From positions 1 through 39,372 of the forward strand of contig JAUCBJ010006188.1 of assembly GCA_032718475.1 (NCBI GenBank): a DNA stretch of 39,372 nt, in the 5' to 3' direction. The position numbers were made by a program, and so were the translations under genes. Of this stretch, positions 1 to 9,984 are shown piece by piece (the stretch's first letter is position 1; each line of letters opens with the position of its first letter). Source of the DNA: Nemertoderma westbladi. Taxonomy: Eukaryota; Xenacoelomorpha; Nemertodermatida; Nemertodermatidae. The notes under the pieces were generated by a model, which saw only the letters and a list, made by a program, of their open reading frames with translations, was not told where the DNA came from and did no database searches.

Positions 1-832
1 GTCTACACTAGAACACAGTTATGTCGGAAAAATTTATCCAAAAAGTTCAAAAATGGTATTCCTCATTTCTGTTTATGCAATAAAACTATTTAATTCAAAT
101 TTGTAATCTTATCAAGCGCTACAGTAGATTACGACTTGAGCACGAAATAAAATAGAAAATTTATCACCCGTCATATAAAGTTAACAATAACATCATCATA
201 TTATATTATAACTATATGGATTGCAGCAATTGTATTTTGAACATTAGGGTTAACTTTTCCCAACGAAAATAGTGGTTCAATGAACAAATTAACATTAGAA
301 ATACATACACAGAAACATTAAAATAATTTTAGACATGTTCAAAATCATTAATACAAGAAATTCCAAATAATGAAGTGCTACGGCTACCATTCATAGTACT
401 GGTATTGTAATACGATATAGATATAAGGTTTTTATTGAGATTAGATGCAGGATAACTAGCGGTTCATTGTGGTGGTCCAGTTGAATTTTAAGGCATTTTT
501 TTACAATTTCGTTACCGGTACTACCCGGTGTCTGTGAGAAAAGACGGTTTCCTTGGGAAAATGTCTGGAAAAAAACAGAATAAAAAATCAGGGAAAATAT
601 TTTTAAAGTAGGCCTCTTCATTTTGTTATTTTTTATTGGGAGCTGCCGCTTCCAAACCCCAGACCCCCGTTTAGTACAATGAAACGGCTTTAACAATAAT
701 ATAATATAAAGCAAAATTACAATTAATATTATACTCTGAGAATTTTACAAGAACCTACAGTAACTATAATTCCGAAAAGACTAGCACAGATACAAATACG
801 AGAAAGCACAACACATTACATAGTTTACAGAT
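1..832. other. AT-rich stretch, no gene seen
   Basis: No frame in this stretch shows a recognisable domain, and I see no tandem repeat or terminal inverted repeat. A 107-codon minus-strand frame exists around 391-714, but its composition looks like translated noncoding DNA. Confidence 0.5.
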
Positions 833-1320
833 TCAGTTTACAGCGTCAAACGAGTGGAGTGATCGGTAATTCAGCTCCATCCTCCGTACCCAGACCACTG
901 TCCCGCTGATGCAATGAGAAGCCCCTCGAACTATGGCGAACTGCACACGGCGGTGAACCCATTCCATGGCGGTGCTATAAGGTCTGTCCCAGTTGTGGTG
1001 TAACCTATCAGCGAAGATCCTCGGGAGCTTGTTGGCATGCGGTGCCAGAACTCCATCGCAAGAGACCACGAAGGGTGCTGGTGTGTGCTGGACCACGAAG
1101 GATGCGGTGCCAGAACTCCATTCTACGGAGAGACAAGAGACTACGAAGGGTGCAAAGTCCGCCCTCCTCTGTCTCGCTGGTTCCACATATAGTGCGGTTT
1201 TAGCGTCCTCCGCAGATTCTAGGACCCTCATCGTGGGGCGTCCCGCATATGCGCGCGTCAAGGTTTACGACCCCGATATCTAACAACGCCTGAGTCTGCG
1301 GGTTAAATGCCCCTGGAACT
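833..1320 (-). pseudogene. Reverse-transcriptase element, C-terminal tail fragment
   Basis: This is a GC-rich island in AT-rich DNA. The minus frame at 833-1261 carries a segment rich in Arg and Trp with the word RRVQFAIVRGASHCI. From memory of the family, it resembles the extreme C-terminus of long reverse-transcriptase proteins scattered through cnidarian and echinoderm genomes, where a Trp-x-Arg-x-(Arg)-x-x-FA-x-x-R-x-x-x-x-CI motif recurs. The relic at 3860-4105 has the matching word RVQFALLRS, so the two are probably fragments of one element class. A 20-bp word is repeated near 1040 and 1105, which points to a small internal duplication. No RT core lies next to it, so it is a tail-only scrap. 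Clade assignment is uncertain. Confidence 0.45.
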
Positions 1321-2223
1321 CCTACATCACACCAAAGTCCTGCCTCTCCACTTAATTCAGGCTGGTCTCTGACTATGGGTTCCGACTGTCACGTTTCGTG
1401 GTCCAAATGCTAGAGAGGCCAGATCCCCAACAACATCACGGAGTTCATTATGTCTTTGGATTATGAGGCCTTTTTTAAATTCCAATTCTTCCAAATTCAA
1501 TTGTTATTTATCAAATTTCACTAACATTCCAATAATTTGAATTTTAATTGTATCAATTAGGCATTAATTCAATTAAATTGTAAATTAGCAACAATCAGAC
1601 AATTAGGCAAACCATAAATATTTCATTAACGATATAGACAGTACAAACAAAACAAATAAACAATAAACAAAACAAGTATACAAAAGGTACTGAACAATTA
1701 AAGATTACAAAACTCTATAAAGAATTACAAAATTAAAGAGTACAAAATACAATAAACAATTGAATTGAAGTAAACAAACAGCAATAAAACTACCAGTATA
1801 AATTAAAGTAATAAAACGTTATACACCATTTATTACAGTAAGCAAAACTCATTAAGCAATTAAACGTAAATAAAGAAAACTCAATAAACGCAACTCTGCA
1901 GTAGGCCCGGCCTACTGACTATGGGTAACTTTTGGTATTTTAATTCGATATAATTTTATGACGGCCGATAAAGGTACCAACATCGACCGTCACTAATTAA
2001 ATACTGTAAATTATCGACCGTCGTAATTAATAGCTGTTGTTGTTGCTATGATACCATGAATAGGCGGGATATTTGAATTATGTCCTGCAATAGGCCTAGA
2101 TTTGGGTACTGCTGTACTGTACCGCACCGGTGCGGTGCTGTAGTAGGTAATTAATATAATTAATTACCGTACTGCCCTGCCGTTTTCCTACCTTCGTTTC
2201 GTTTCGTAATTTTATATTACAGT
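1321..2223. other. AT-rich intergenic DNA with CAATAAA-like runs
   Basis: From about 1640 to 1870 the sequence is a loose run of aaacaa/caataaa words, with no clean period. No coding frame is recognisable. The last 60 bases before 2224 end in a pyrimidine-rich tract and 'acag', which could be a splice acceptor or simply TE flank. Confidence 0.4.
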
Positions 2224-2556
2224 TTGCCAGAGGCTAGTTTAAATATGGCATATCAAGTTGAAATAATGCACCAGGAGATATTGTCTGTAATTAGTAAGTG
2301 CGAACAATTACATCTCCATGATGATATCCGGAGTTCACCAAGTCTCATCTGTGATGTTGATGTTTTGAACGACTTGTATCAGCGAATTAGACACGCAGCA
2401 ACAAACTTGGACTTAGTAAACAGTATTAATTCTCCTAATAATCATACTGGCGTGGCTTATCATGGCTATCTTATTCAAATACGTAAAAACTTACTTACAG
2501 CTGTAACACCTGAGAATAGGTCTACAGTAGGTCCTCGTCTCGTTGCACTGACTTAA
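2224..2556 (+). pseudogene. Integrase-type transposon protein, N-terminal fragment
   Basis: A 110-codon frame; the likely true start is the Met at 2245 (MAYQVEIMHQEI). The protein is helical, with the words LYQRIRHAAT, AYHGYLIQI and ENRSTVGPRL. These resemble the N-terminal helical region of dispersed integrase-core-domain proteins in fish and marine invertebrates, where a YGYL segment and an ERRSVLGRP-like segment precede an HTH and the DDE integrase domain. Here the frame stops at 2556 directly after that segment. No HTH or catalytic domain follows in any nearby frame, so it is a fragment or a lone exon. The identification is from memory of the family. Confidence 0.35.
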
Positions 2557-2734
2557 TCAGACTGCCATATAGAGGTTTTACTAGCAGGTCTTTATCACCG
2601 AACATCTAACTGTCAATCGAAAGAGACATTATAGTAACACGATAAGCGATCCGCGGATTCCATCATGCAACATATTCTTCCACCAATCGGAATGGACTGA
2701 GGAGTGGGAGTCGTCTGGGATCCCTGGACGCTGG

Positions 2735-2835
2735 ACCATGTGGTAGCGATTTTGCGCCCGATGTCGATGTGGTCCCGATGTGGTACCGATGTAGTCCGAT
2801 GTGGTAACGATTTGGTCCGTTGTGGTACCTCTACC
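2735..2835. repeat. Degenerate 11-12 bp tandem repeat (cgatgtggtacc)
   Basis: Variants of 'cgatgtggtacc' recur about eight times, with single-base changes and length changes of one or two bases. It is a decayed minisatellite. Confidence 0.6.
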
Positions 2836-2859
2836 TCCTACAGACTTATTTTAATTTAT

Positions 2860-3480
2860 TTTTTGTATTATTTTAAGATCACTATTCTAGGTTCTTATTT
2901 TACATTGTACTGTATATCAGTATATTGCATACTTTAGTACTAATATTGTATACTTGAATTAATTGATTCGACTTGTATTATATCGTGTATACTGTATGTT
3001 AATATTAAACTAAATTGATGGATTTTATTGTGTTGAGCATGTCGGTGTGTTTTTACTTTAGAAGTTAATAAACATTTTCTATTTCCATTTCCGATTGGAA
3101 ATGGAACTGATTTTCTTATTATTTTTGTTAATGCTTCATACATGCAATGCAACTAACTAACATTTACCACCTCATACCTACTTTACCATATTTATCACTG
3201 GTACATAATATTAATTTGCACCTAATCTACCTGTTATATACTTACCACGATCTATACATAATATTAATACTCATGCTTAGCAAAATTATTTTTCTTTCAT
3301 TATTTTTTTTTATTTATTTATTTTTATTTTTATTTTATATTTATCTTAAACGTAAATATAATAAGATAATATAGCATTGAATTTATAATATGTAATATAT
3401 TAATTAGCACATTAATTAATTCATTATTCAACCGGTTAAATTTATAGTTTTAATACCCGTCTGGAAGGCCGGTCGTATAA
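2860..3480. other. AT-rich intergenic DNA
   Basis: Short low-complexity A/T tracts, for example the T-rich run at 3290-3350. No coding, RNA or element structure is recognised. Confidence 0.4.
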
Positions 3481-3481
3481 C

Positions 3482-3838
3482 AGGCTGAGATAACTCCCCA
3501 CCCAATATGACTCCCCAGTCTTCTCAGCCTAGTCTGAGAACACTCCCCAGTTTCCCTCTTAGATTTCTTAATTAACGGAAAGGAGCAGGTTACAGTGGCA
3601 GGCTTTTCTAACAAACCAAAATAATAAACGATAACTCAATAAGGATATAGGTTACAGTTTTATTTTTGCAAAAATACGAAAATAAATTATAATAAAAATT
3701 TTAATTAATAAAAATTATAACTCAATTAGGGGAGTCATCTCAGCCTAAGGGGAGTCATATCAGCCTAAGGGGAGTGTTCTCAGCCTATGTAGGCTGAGAT
3801 GACTGGGGAGTCATTTCAAGAGGGAGTTATCTCAGCCT
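3482..3838. mobile_element. Short nonautonomous TIR element with subterminal repeats
   Basis: The first 17 bases (aggctgagataactccc, 3482-3498) are repeated exactly in inverted orientation at the far end (3822-3838), giving a 357-bp element. Inside both ends, a degenerate motif of the form ggggagtcatctcagcct recurs: about three copies in inverted orientation on the left, and three direct copies plus one inverted copy on the right (3728-3815). The AT-rich core has no coding capacity. The layout fits a MITE whose transposase-binding motif is multiplied subterminally. Target-site duplication is unclear: 'gtata' on the left and 'gtaca' on the right are close. Superfamily is not assignable from the ends. 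Confidence 0.65.
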
Positions 3839-3849
3839 TGTACACCGGC

Positions 3850-5300
3850 ACCTCTCAGTTCAGCCCCATCTCTGAAACCTAACGCCCTCCACGGCCTCCG
3901 ACCACCACGCAAACAGGGAGTTTGAGCGGAGTAACGCGAACTGAACCCGTATGCATACTCCACAGAGAACACAGGCTAGGCCTTGTTCCCCCACCACCTG
4001 CCACCGAGCGACAAGAGTCTCAGCGAGGTGGCAGATAAAAATCTCTGTCTTCTTACACAACACCCCATTGGTGGTTCCGACTAGGAGAACCTCCGATTCT
4101 CGCATACCGCGCTGTAGTGAACCTTCTTGGCTCGGACTCGCTGCTCGAGGACAGAGTCCACGGACCGGTGAACGTACGAGGGAGCGTCAGCGTTTACTAT
4201 CGCAATATTGAAAGACGCCACCCTCTGTTTGGTCCAGACTCCCCTCGCTAAGAGATCCACCCGCACTCCATTTCTCGCGACCATTCCTGTCGAGGTAGCC
4301 GGTGCACAGCAGTGTGGCTTCACGCTAAACACATGACCCCCAAATGCTGAGGCTGTGAGGTCCCCAAAGACCTCGCGTACCTCATCGTGTCGCTTGATGA
4401 TCAGGCTTCCTAACTTGCAGTTCAGAGCATGGGTCACCGTTAACGACTCCCCACACCCCTCACACTTCACCGAGAGGCCGGTTGGCCTGAGGCCATACCT
4501 CAGCGCGAGGTTGTCGCGAAACGCTTCCGGGTCCAAGTCGGTGTTATCGACCACAGATGGCTGCACCAACAACCACCCACCAGTCTTATTGGAGACAGTC
4601 CGGTCTACTGTGCGGTGCCGCTCGGCTGGAACAGAGAGGATGGCTGATCTCGCTGCGACTCGTATGCCGCCCCCTGGTCAACCCGGCTAGTGGCCAGAGC
4701 AGAGGCAAGGCACGCGGCGTGATCTGTCACATGGAGGGGGCTACCATTAGTCAGTGCTTCGAAAATTCCTACTGTCCCAGAGTGCGACGCGTCCCGTGCG
4801 AATACTCGGCGCATCAGGGGGTCCCGTATTCCGATACCCCCCATGTCCGATGGGGAAGAGAACCAAATCCTCATCGACATGCCCCTGTGATGAACCAAAT
4901 AATGTAGGGATGAACCGGCGCCACAGTTTGAATCAGAGCCAGGTCGGCCTTCGTGGAGTCTACCACCCAGAGCAGGTAGTCCCACTCCGCCTGCACACAG
5001 CAGGACATTCCGATGCTCAACAAGCACCCTGCCACTTTGTCCGCGATGAACTCTTGCAGACCCTCTAGCCCCCAAGGAATCCGTGGCCGGAAACAACCCT
5101 CACCCCACATTCCCCAAATACCTCCCGTGCCCTGGCCGCGTACTGGGGTTTTACGACCAGGTAGCACTTTGTGGGTTCCACATTGTACCCGATGCGAGGC
5201 CCACAGCGGCGCAGCTCCACCCACCACCACCGCAGTACTGCAGTAGACCAGCAACAGACCCGGCAGACGAAGAATGGTCAGCATACCAACACTGCTTATG
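3850..5300 (-). pseudogene. Degenerate reverse-transcriptase element with C-terminal zinc/nuclease-like module
   Basis: Read on the minus strand, several overlapping frames carry successive pieces of one protein. First comes 5284-4871, with the words LQEFIADKVAGCLLSIG and VDSTKADLALIQ (connector after the RT palm). Then 5096-4605 has DMGGIGIRDPLMRR, the usual 'GGLGI-NP' segment. Then 4572-4081 has a CEGCGESLTVTHALNC zinc knuckle (C-x2-C-x8-H-x3-C), followed by RHDEVREVFGDL and RVDLLARGVW. Then 4105-3860 has RVQFALLRS. A CCHC knuckle followed by a D-x(12-16)-D segment is the layout of the PD-(D/E)XK endonuclease in R2-like LINEs, and that is the comparison I make. At least three frame changes separate the pieces, so it is dead. 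The RT active site itself is not visible. Confidence 0.6.
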
Positions 5301-5747
5301 GTAGTAGGCTGGTTCGTCCTTGGGAGGCATTCGTGTTGGCTTGACTCCAGATGTTAGATCCCCATGTGACGGATCAATGGGTGGCGCATCCCTCACCCAC
5401 CAGGGCTACGGTCTCCAATCAGGATGGAATCAATTTTGTGTTACTCAAAGAAATGAAGCCTTAATTGACAGACAATCTGTAGTTCAGGGTGCGCACAAGG
5501 GCGTGGGCTAATTTAATTTTATAATTTCATCCGAAATATCTAAGTTAAAACTTTAATACCGAATGTGCAAACTGGGGTTAAACAGATGTTCAATCGTGCC
5601 AGAATACCTAGGTTTCAGTGCCAGATGATAACCAATCTCCCTGCAATCAACTAATCAAATAAAACGAATGATAACGTTTTAACTAATATTTTGTCCGCAA
5701 AAAAATTGTAAATAAAATAAATGAAAAAAATTAAATCCCAATGGTCC
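5301..5747. other. Intergenic, no gene seen
   Basis: A short open frame at 5320-5511 has no recognisable motif and probably continues the degenerate retroelement to its left. The remainder is A/T-rich. Confidence 0.35.
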
Positions 5748-8047
5748 CTACTACTACTACTAGGTCGAGCGAACTCGGACAGTGGAAATGAGGTCCTTCC
5801 AGGCTTTCCGATTCTCCATAGTTGTCGCAATTTCGTTTCTCCTAAGTTCAGTATCCCTTTCAAGTTGATCTATATATGTTATGGCCGGTCGTCCACGACT
5901 ACGCTTTCCATGAGTTGGTTGCCAGAAAAGTAGATCTGGTATGACCTCGTCTTTACTTCGCCAGCAGTGCCCACTGAATCTTAATCTGCGTTCACGGAGG
6001 GTGGTTGATACAGGTGGTATTGTACCATAAAGCTCGGCGTTTGTCATGTGTTGTCTCCAGCTGATGTTTAGGGCTACCCTTAGTAGTCTTGTGTAGCAAC
6101 CATCAATTCGTTGTTCAAGTGATTTAGTCAGTGTCCAGGTCTCACCCCCATATAAAAATACACTTTCCACTGTGGATCGAAAGAACTTAGTCTTCAGGTG
6201 CCTGGAGAGATCTGATTTCCAGATGGTATCCATTTTTGATAGAGCTACGCAACCCTTTGCTTTCCTAACTTCTATGTCCTTTTTGCTACTCTCTATCCAT
6301 GATCCAAGGTACTGGAAGTCATCGACCTTCCTTAGTTGATTATTATCAATGGTTGTCAAGTTTCCATCAACATTAAAGGTCATGAATTCGGTCTTTGTAG
6401 CATTTATATGCAATCCAACCTCCTTAGCAGCCCTCTCCACTTTATTTAGTAGAAGCTGTGCATCTGCTAGGGTATTAGAGAGCAGGGCGATGTCATCCGC
6501 AAAGTCGGTGTCTGTGACTGTAGTTGCCGGATATCTACTACTTCTGCGTTCTTGAAGTGTGAATCCCAGGTCTTCACCCTTTGTGGCCGTCCTCATTGCG
6601 TAATCCAGCACAATTACAAATAGTAATGGTGCTAATGTGTCACCTTGCAGTACGCCAGCCAGGATTGAGAAAAACTCAGTTTCACCATCTGGTGAGAGTG
6701 CCTGCGCCTCTGTGTCACAATATAACAATCCAATGCCAGCAACAATTACTTCTGGTATTCCATAAGCTCTTAGGATTTCAAGCATTTTACCTCTATGGAT
6801 GGAGTCGAATGCCTTCTTGAAGTCCACAAAAGTCATAACAGCGGGGAGATTCTTCGACTTAATTCCTTCAATCAGTCTCCGTAGTGGAAGTATCTGAGCT
6901 ATTATTGATCTACTTGGTCGAAATCCGTTTTGGCTCTTACGCAGTAGTTTCTCTATGTGAGGCCTAATCCTATATAGAATCATTTTATTGTATATTTTGG
7001 CAGCTACCACAAGCAGACAGATCCCACGATAGTTTGTTGGTATGCCGAGGTCTCCTTTCTTTGGGAGAGGCTTTAGTTGACCTTTAGTCCAAATTGGTGG
7101 TGGCTTTTCCCCTTTTAACATCCGGTTGCAAACATTCAATAATGATCTGTTTAGCACTCCGGTTTTCCATACCTCCGCTGGGATTTCATCTAATCCACTC
7201 GCTTTATTATTGGACATGCTTTTAATGCTTCTTTGGAGTTCGGCAGGTGTGAAGTCCCCTGTTTCTATAGGTAGTGTCTTGTCATATATTTTCCTTGTAG
7301 GGCTGACCTCGATGTTTGGTGGCTGCCCAAGCAAGTTGCTGAAGTGATTTTTCCACTTCCCAATACGTTCTTCAGGACTATCGGCTTTGAGGCGCCCCTT
7401 TGCACAACTTTTCCGACCAGATACCTCATTTACAGTTTTCCAGGTAAGTCTTGATTGTTGCTGTATGTGAGCAGTTGTAATTGCTTCAGTTTTATCCTGT
7501 ATGTACTTTTCCTGGCTGATGTTGTAGGCCAATTTAAGATCGTCCTTAGCTTTCTCAACCTTGTTAATGTTTTCGGTTGTTGGTTGTTCGGTTTTAACTT
7601 TGTAGGCTATCTTAAGATCTTCTCTCTTACAAGTAACCTCAGAGTTTTGCCCTGGCACATATTGTTTTCGTTTGGGTTTCTGGGGGATATGCCTCTTAGC
7701 TGATTCCTTGTGGGCTGTTATTATATTCTGGTATATTGAATTGGTGGATTGATCTTCATCCATTGACTGAAGTGCTTCAAAGCGGTTTTGAACTTCTACT
7801 GTATAAGCATCCTTTACAGCATTGTCAGTTCTGAGTTTTTCCCAGTCATATTTGATTTGCTTGCTTGTCCTGGGTTTGCTGGCTCTCAAACTGAGTCTGA
7901 TCTCTGCAGTCACAATTCTGTGGTCCGAACCAATTAGGTTGAACGAGCTGTAGGCCTTGCAGTTGATCATGCTGTTTCTCCACTTTTTGTTTATGAGGAT
8001 GTAATCCAGTTGTGCTTTGGTTCCATTAGGGTATTGAAAGGTCCATT
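5748..8047 (-). mobile_element. RTE-like LINE, 5'-truncated, with trinucleotide tail
   Basis: LINE sequence on the minus strand runs from about 8047, where homology to the sister copy at 17137 begins, to a (CTA)5 run at 5748-5762. On the element's own strand this run is a (TAG)n tail. The stop codon is the first TAG of that tail, so there is essentially no 3' UTR, as in RTE-type elements. The 5' part of the element (most of the AP-endonuclease domain) is missing, which is typical of abortive target-primed reverse transcription. The second copy of the family (16398-18569, plus strand) lies inverted to this one. Confidence 0.85.
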
Positions 8048-8102
8048 TAATTGTTCGAAGCCCCCGAAGGCCCGTAGCACGACCTTCTGTTTCAGTTACC
8101 AA
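5760..8102 (-). CDS. RTE-like LINE reverse transcriptase ORF, missing most of its endonuclease
   Basis: A 780-codon open frame. The first 19 residues come from flanking DNA; LINE homology starts at about residue 20 (WTFQYPNG). Residues 20-70 are the end of an AP-type endonuclease, with LDYILI and the terminal GSDHRIV carrying the catalytic His. The RT domain follows: residues 340-370 (PKKGD, NYRGICLL), 390-397 (QNGFRPSR), FVDFKKAFDS at 425-434, GVLQGDTLAP at 483-492 and the FADD active site at 534-537. After it come the thumb and C-terminal segments with YGGETWTLTK and RRLRFSGHC. The protein would copy its own mRNA at a nicked target. With the nuclease mostly missing it cannot be autonomous, although the RT frame is intact over more than 700 codons, which suggests a fairly young insertion. 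Confidence 0.85.
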   Translation of the reverse strand: MVTETEGRATGLRGLRTIKWTFQYPNGTKAQLDYILINKKWRNSMINCKAYSSFNLIGSDHRIVTAEIRLSLRASKPRTSKQIKYDWEKLRTDNAVKDAYTVEVQNRFEALQSMDEDQSTNSIYQNIITAHKESAKRHIPQKPKRKQYVPGQNSEVTCKREDLKIAYKVKTEQPTTENINKVEKAKDDLKLAYNISQEKYIQDKTEAITTAHIQQQSRLTWKTVNEVSGRKSCAKGRLKADSPEERIGKWKNHFSNLLGQPPNIEVSPTRKIYDKTLPIETGDFTPAELQRSIKSMSNNKASGLDEIPAEVWKTGVLNRSLLNVCNRMLKGEKPPPIWTKGQLKPLPKKGDLGIPTNYRGICLLVVAAKIYNKMILYRIRPHIEKLLRKSQNGFRPSRSIIAQILPLRRLIEGIKSKNLPAVMTFVDFKKAFDSIHRGKMLEILRAYGIPEVIVAGIGLLYCDTEAQALSPDGETEFFSILAGVLQGDTLAPLLFVIVLDYAMRTATKGEDLGFTLQERRSSRYPATTVTDTDFADDIALLSNTLADAQLLLNKVERAAKEVGLHINATKTEFMTFNVDGNLTTIDNNQLRKVDDFQYLGSWIESSKKDIEVRKAKGCVALSKMDTIWKSDLSRHLKTKFFRSTVESVFLYGGETWTLTKSLEQRIDGCYTRLLRVALNISWRQHMTNAELYGTIPPVSTTLRERRLRFSGHCWRSKDEVIPDLLFWQPTHGKRSRGRPAITYIDQLERDTELRRNEIATTMENRKAWKDLISTVRVRST

Positions 8103-8400
8103 TCACCATGTTTCAGTGATTAGGACGATTTGAATGATTTACAAGTGATTATAAATAATCTTCATAATATAATAGCCTAGTTTATTACAAAATTTTTTTT
8201 TTATCTGATTAATTTTAGGGGAGGGGGGGGGGGGGGGGGGGTCAACGCCTATCTGATGACATCTGATTTAGGGGAGGGAGGGGGTCAACATTTTGGGGAA
8301 AAGTGCAGACGTCATACTTGGACGGCCCCTATAGAGTAGTTGATGCCACAGCAGGGTAAACCACAGAGTGAGTGAAGCATACAGAGAGAAACCGAGTACC
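8103..8400. other. Flanking DNA with poly-G run
   Basis: A run of about 19 G residues (8223-8241) sits in a short imperfect duplication: 'ctgatgacatctgatttaggg' and 'ctgattaattttaggg' each precede a G-rich block ending 'gtcaac'. No gene is seen. Confidence 0.5.
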
Positions 8401-8722
8401 TACCTGTGTCGGTATCTGTGTTGGCACAGCTAAGTTGGCACCTATGTCGGCATCTGTATCAGAACCTGTGTTGGTACATGTCAGTCTGTGTCGGCACCTA
8501 TGTTAGCACCTGTGTTGGAGCCTGTGTTAGAACCTTTGTCGGCGCCTATGTCGGCACATGTTTCAGCACTTCTGTCGCCACCTATGTTGGCACCTATATC
8601 AGCACCTGTGTCAGCACCTATGTTGGCACATATGTCGCCACCTGTGTTAGCACCTGTGTCAGCTCCTAGGTCGGCACCTGTGTTGCACCTATGTCAGCAC
8701 CTATGTAAGCACCTGTGTTGAC
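8400..8722. repeat. 12-bp minisatellite (gcacctatgtcg-type)
   Basis: About 26 tandem variants of a 12-bp unit (gcacct[ag]tgt[ct][ag]). Because the unit is a multiple of three, several frames stay open and encode monotonous Ser/Ala/Pro or Cys/Val/Gly/Thr strings. No start context or flanking unique coding sequence supports a protein. Confidence 0.85.
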
Positions 8723-8934
8723 ACCCCCATGCTATTTTGAGACCTCATTCTCGCTGCAAGAATAATTCATCATAGCTGCGAGAGTGACGAATGCGGCGTG
8801 TTTGTGTGCTAAACTTCAAAATTCAACGTGGTTCTTTAAAACAAATATATTTTGGTTTTAATATTTTTTCACTTTTTTTTATTACTTTGCGAATAAGCAG
8901 GTATATTGGAAATTTACATTAATTCCACCCCTTT

Positions 8935-9016
8935 ACTCAATATAATAAATTTAAATGTTGCATGAATCATTTCAGTCAGTAATTGTCCTTCCTGGCCGAT
9001 GCAAAAGTAGTGCGTG
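8935..9016 (-). other. 3' untranslated region of coiled-coil gene, copy 1
   Basis: Sequence after the stop is almost identical to that after copy 2 (24205-24284), including the block from 'aatcatttcagtcag' to the stop. The shared block stops at about 8935, where A/T-rich unique sequence resumes. This marks the 3' limit of the duplication. Confidence 0.5.
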
Positions 9017-9424
9017 TCAGCGTGAGCATACTGGACATGGGCATGTTAACAAAAATGGAAGGTGTTCTTCTTCAGCTTTCTTTGGCCCATCTTGGAGCCC
9101 ATGATTGTTGAGTCGGTTTTGTACGGGCAAAGTCGGAAACAATCTCCCACTGTCATCTTCTCTATCAAACGAAGTCTTAACCTTTTTTCCAATAGGCAGC
9201 AGCAGAGGACATATTTTTATTTTTTTACATTTACGAAAAATTGCCATATAATCTGTTTCCAGTTTATCGGCTTTCGCTTGTTGTCTTTTCAAAAATACTT
9301 TGCGTTCATGTAATATCTTCTTATCTTCATCCAGTTCAATAAGTCCTTCTCTTATACTAGTGCGTAAATTAATCCATTCATTTCTTAAAGTATTCATATT
9401 ATCGGCTAATTTTTCTTCTGAAAG
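9017..9424 (-). CDS. Terminal exon of a coiled-coil protein gene, copy 1
   Basis: On the minus strand the exon opens directly after a pyrimidine-rich splice acceptor (tatgtttcag, ending at 9425) and reads LSEEKLADNMNTLRNEW onward. The first ~90 residues are rich in Glu, Lys, Leu and Asp and look like a coiled coil (IELDEDKKILHERKVFLKRQQ). They are followed by a basic segment (GKKVKTSFDRE), SGRLFPTLP, and a C-terminus PFLLTCPCPVCSR with three closely spaced Cys. Its paralogue at 24285-24731 shares the acceptor, the exon layout and the tail. I do not recognise the family. Upstream exons are not identifiable in the window, so the protein start is unknown; a Met three codons upstream of the acceptor could alternatively be used if the segment is unspliced. 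Confidence 0.55.
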   Translation of the reverse strand, partial: LSEEKLADNMNTLRNEWINLRTSIREGLIELDEDKKILHERKVFLKRQQAKADKLETDYMAIFRKCKKIKICPLLLPIGKKVKTSFDREDDSGRLFPTLPVQNRLNNHGLQDGPKKAEEEHLPFLLTCPCPVCSR

Positions 9425-9479
9425 CTGAAACATATTATTATTTAAATTATTATTAATAACATTAGTTAATTATTGCTAA

Positions 9480-9980
9480 ACTACAGTACTCAATGTACTA
9501 AAACTACTGAAATTTATAAAAGGTACACATAATAAAGTCTAACAACAATTAGTTTTTGTAAATAATAATTTATTACTTATTAGCCTATGCTGAACTAACA
9601 ATTTTGATTTGATTTTTTTATTTTCTTATAATTCTAAAATATCTTTCAAGTGTTATTGGCACCCCAACACCATCGATGAATACTAATGAAAGTGAAAGTA
9701 TTAGCGATATTGAATGAAAGTGTGAATATTATTTTTAATTTGATATTGTATTGAGCTGATGTAGGGTGTTTGTGGGATGGTTGCAATAGCTTAGAGCTAG
9801 TCGAGGCTACCATCTCTCCAACTGACTATACTAAGAAAGTACTATACGTAGAAATTCAATTAAATATAATGCTATCAACAGGTGTCATGTTCGATTTGTT
9901 TTTACGGAAATTCGCAGATAATAGGATACAGCAGAATTTAAAAAGAAACTCAAATCATGGTTAAATTTGGCTATTTAATT
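9480..9980. other. Probable intron and intergenic DNA
   Basis: The first ~110 bases resemble the matching stretch upstream of the copy-2 exon (24740-24840), so intron sequence was duplicated too. The rest is A/T-rich. A 64-codon plus frame at 9770-9964 has no recognisable content. Confidence 0.4.
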
Positions 9981-9984
9981 CAGG

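Noticed and set aside
391-714. 107-codon minus-strand gene
   Set aside because: No motif, paralogue, splice or codon-use support.
8406-8721. Secreted or structural repeat protein over the 12-bp minisatellite
   Set aside because: Irregular units, several competing frames, no conserved ends.
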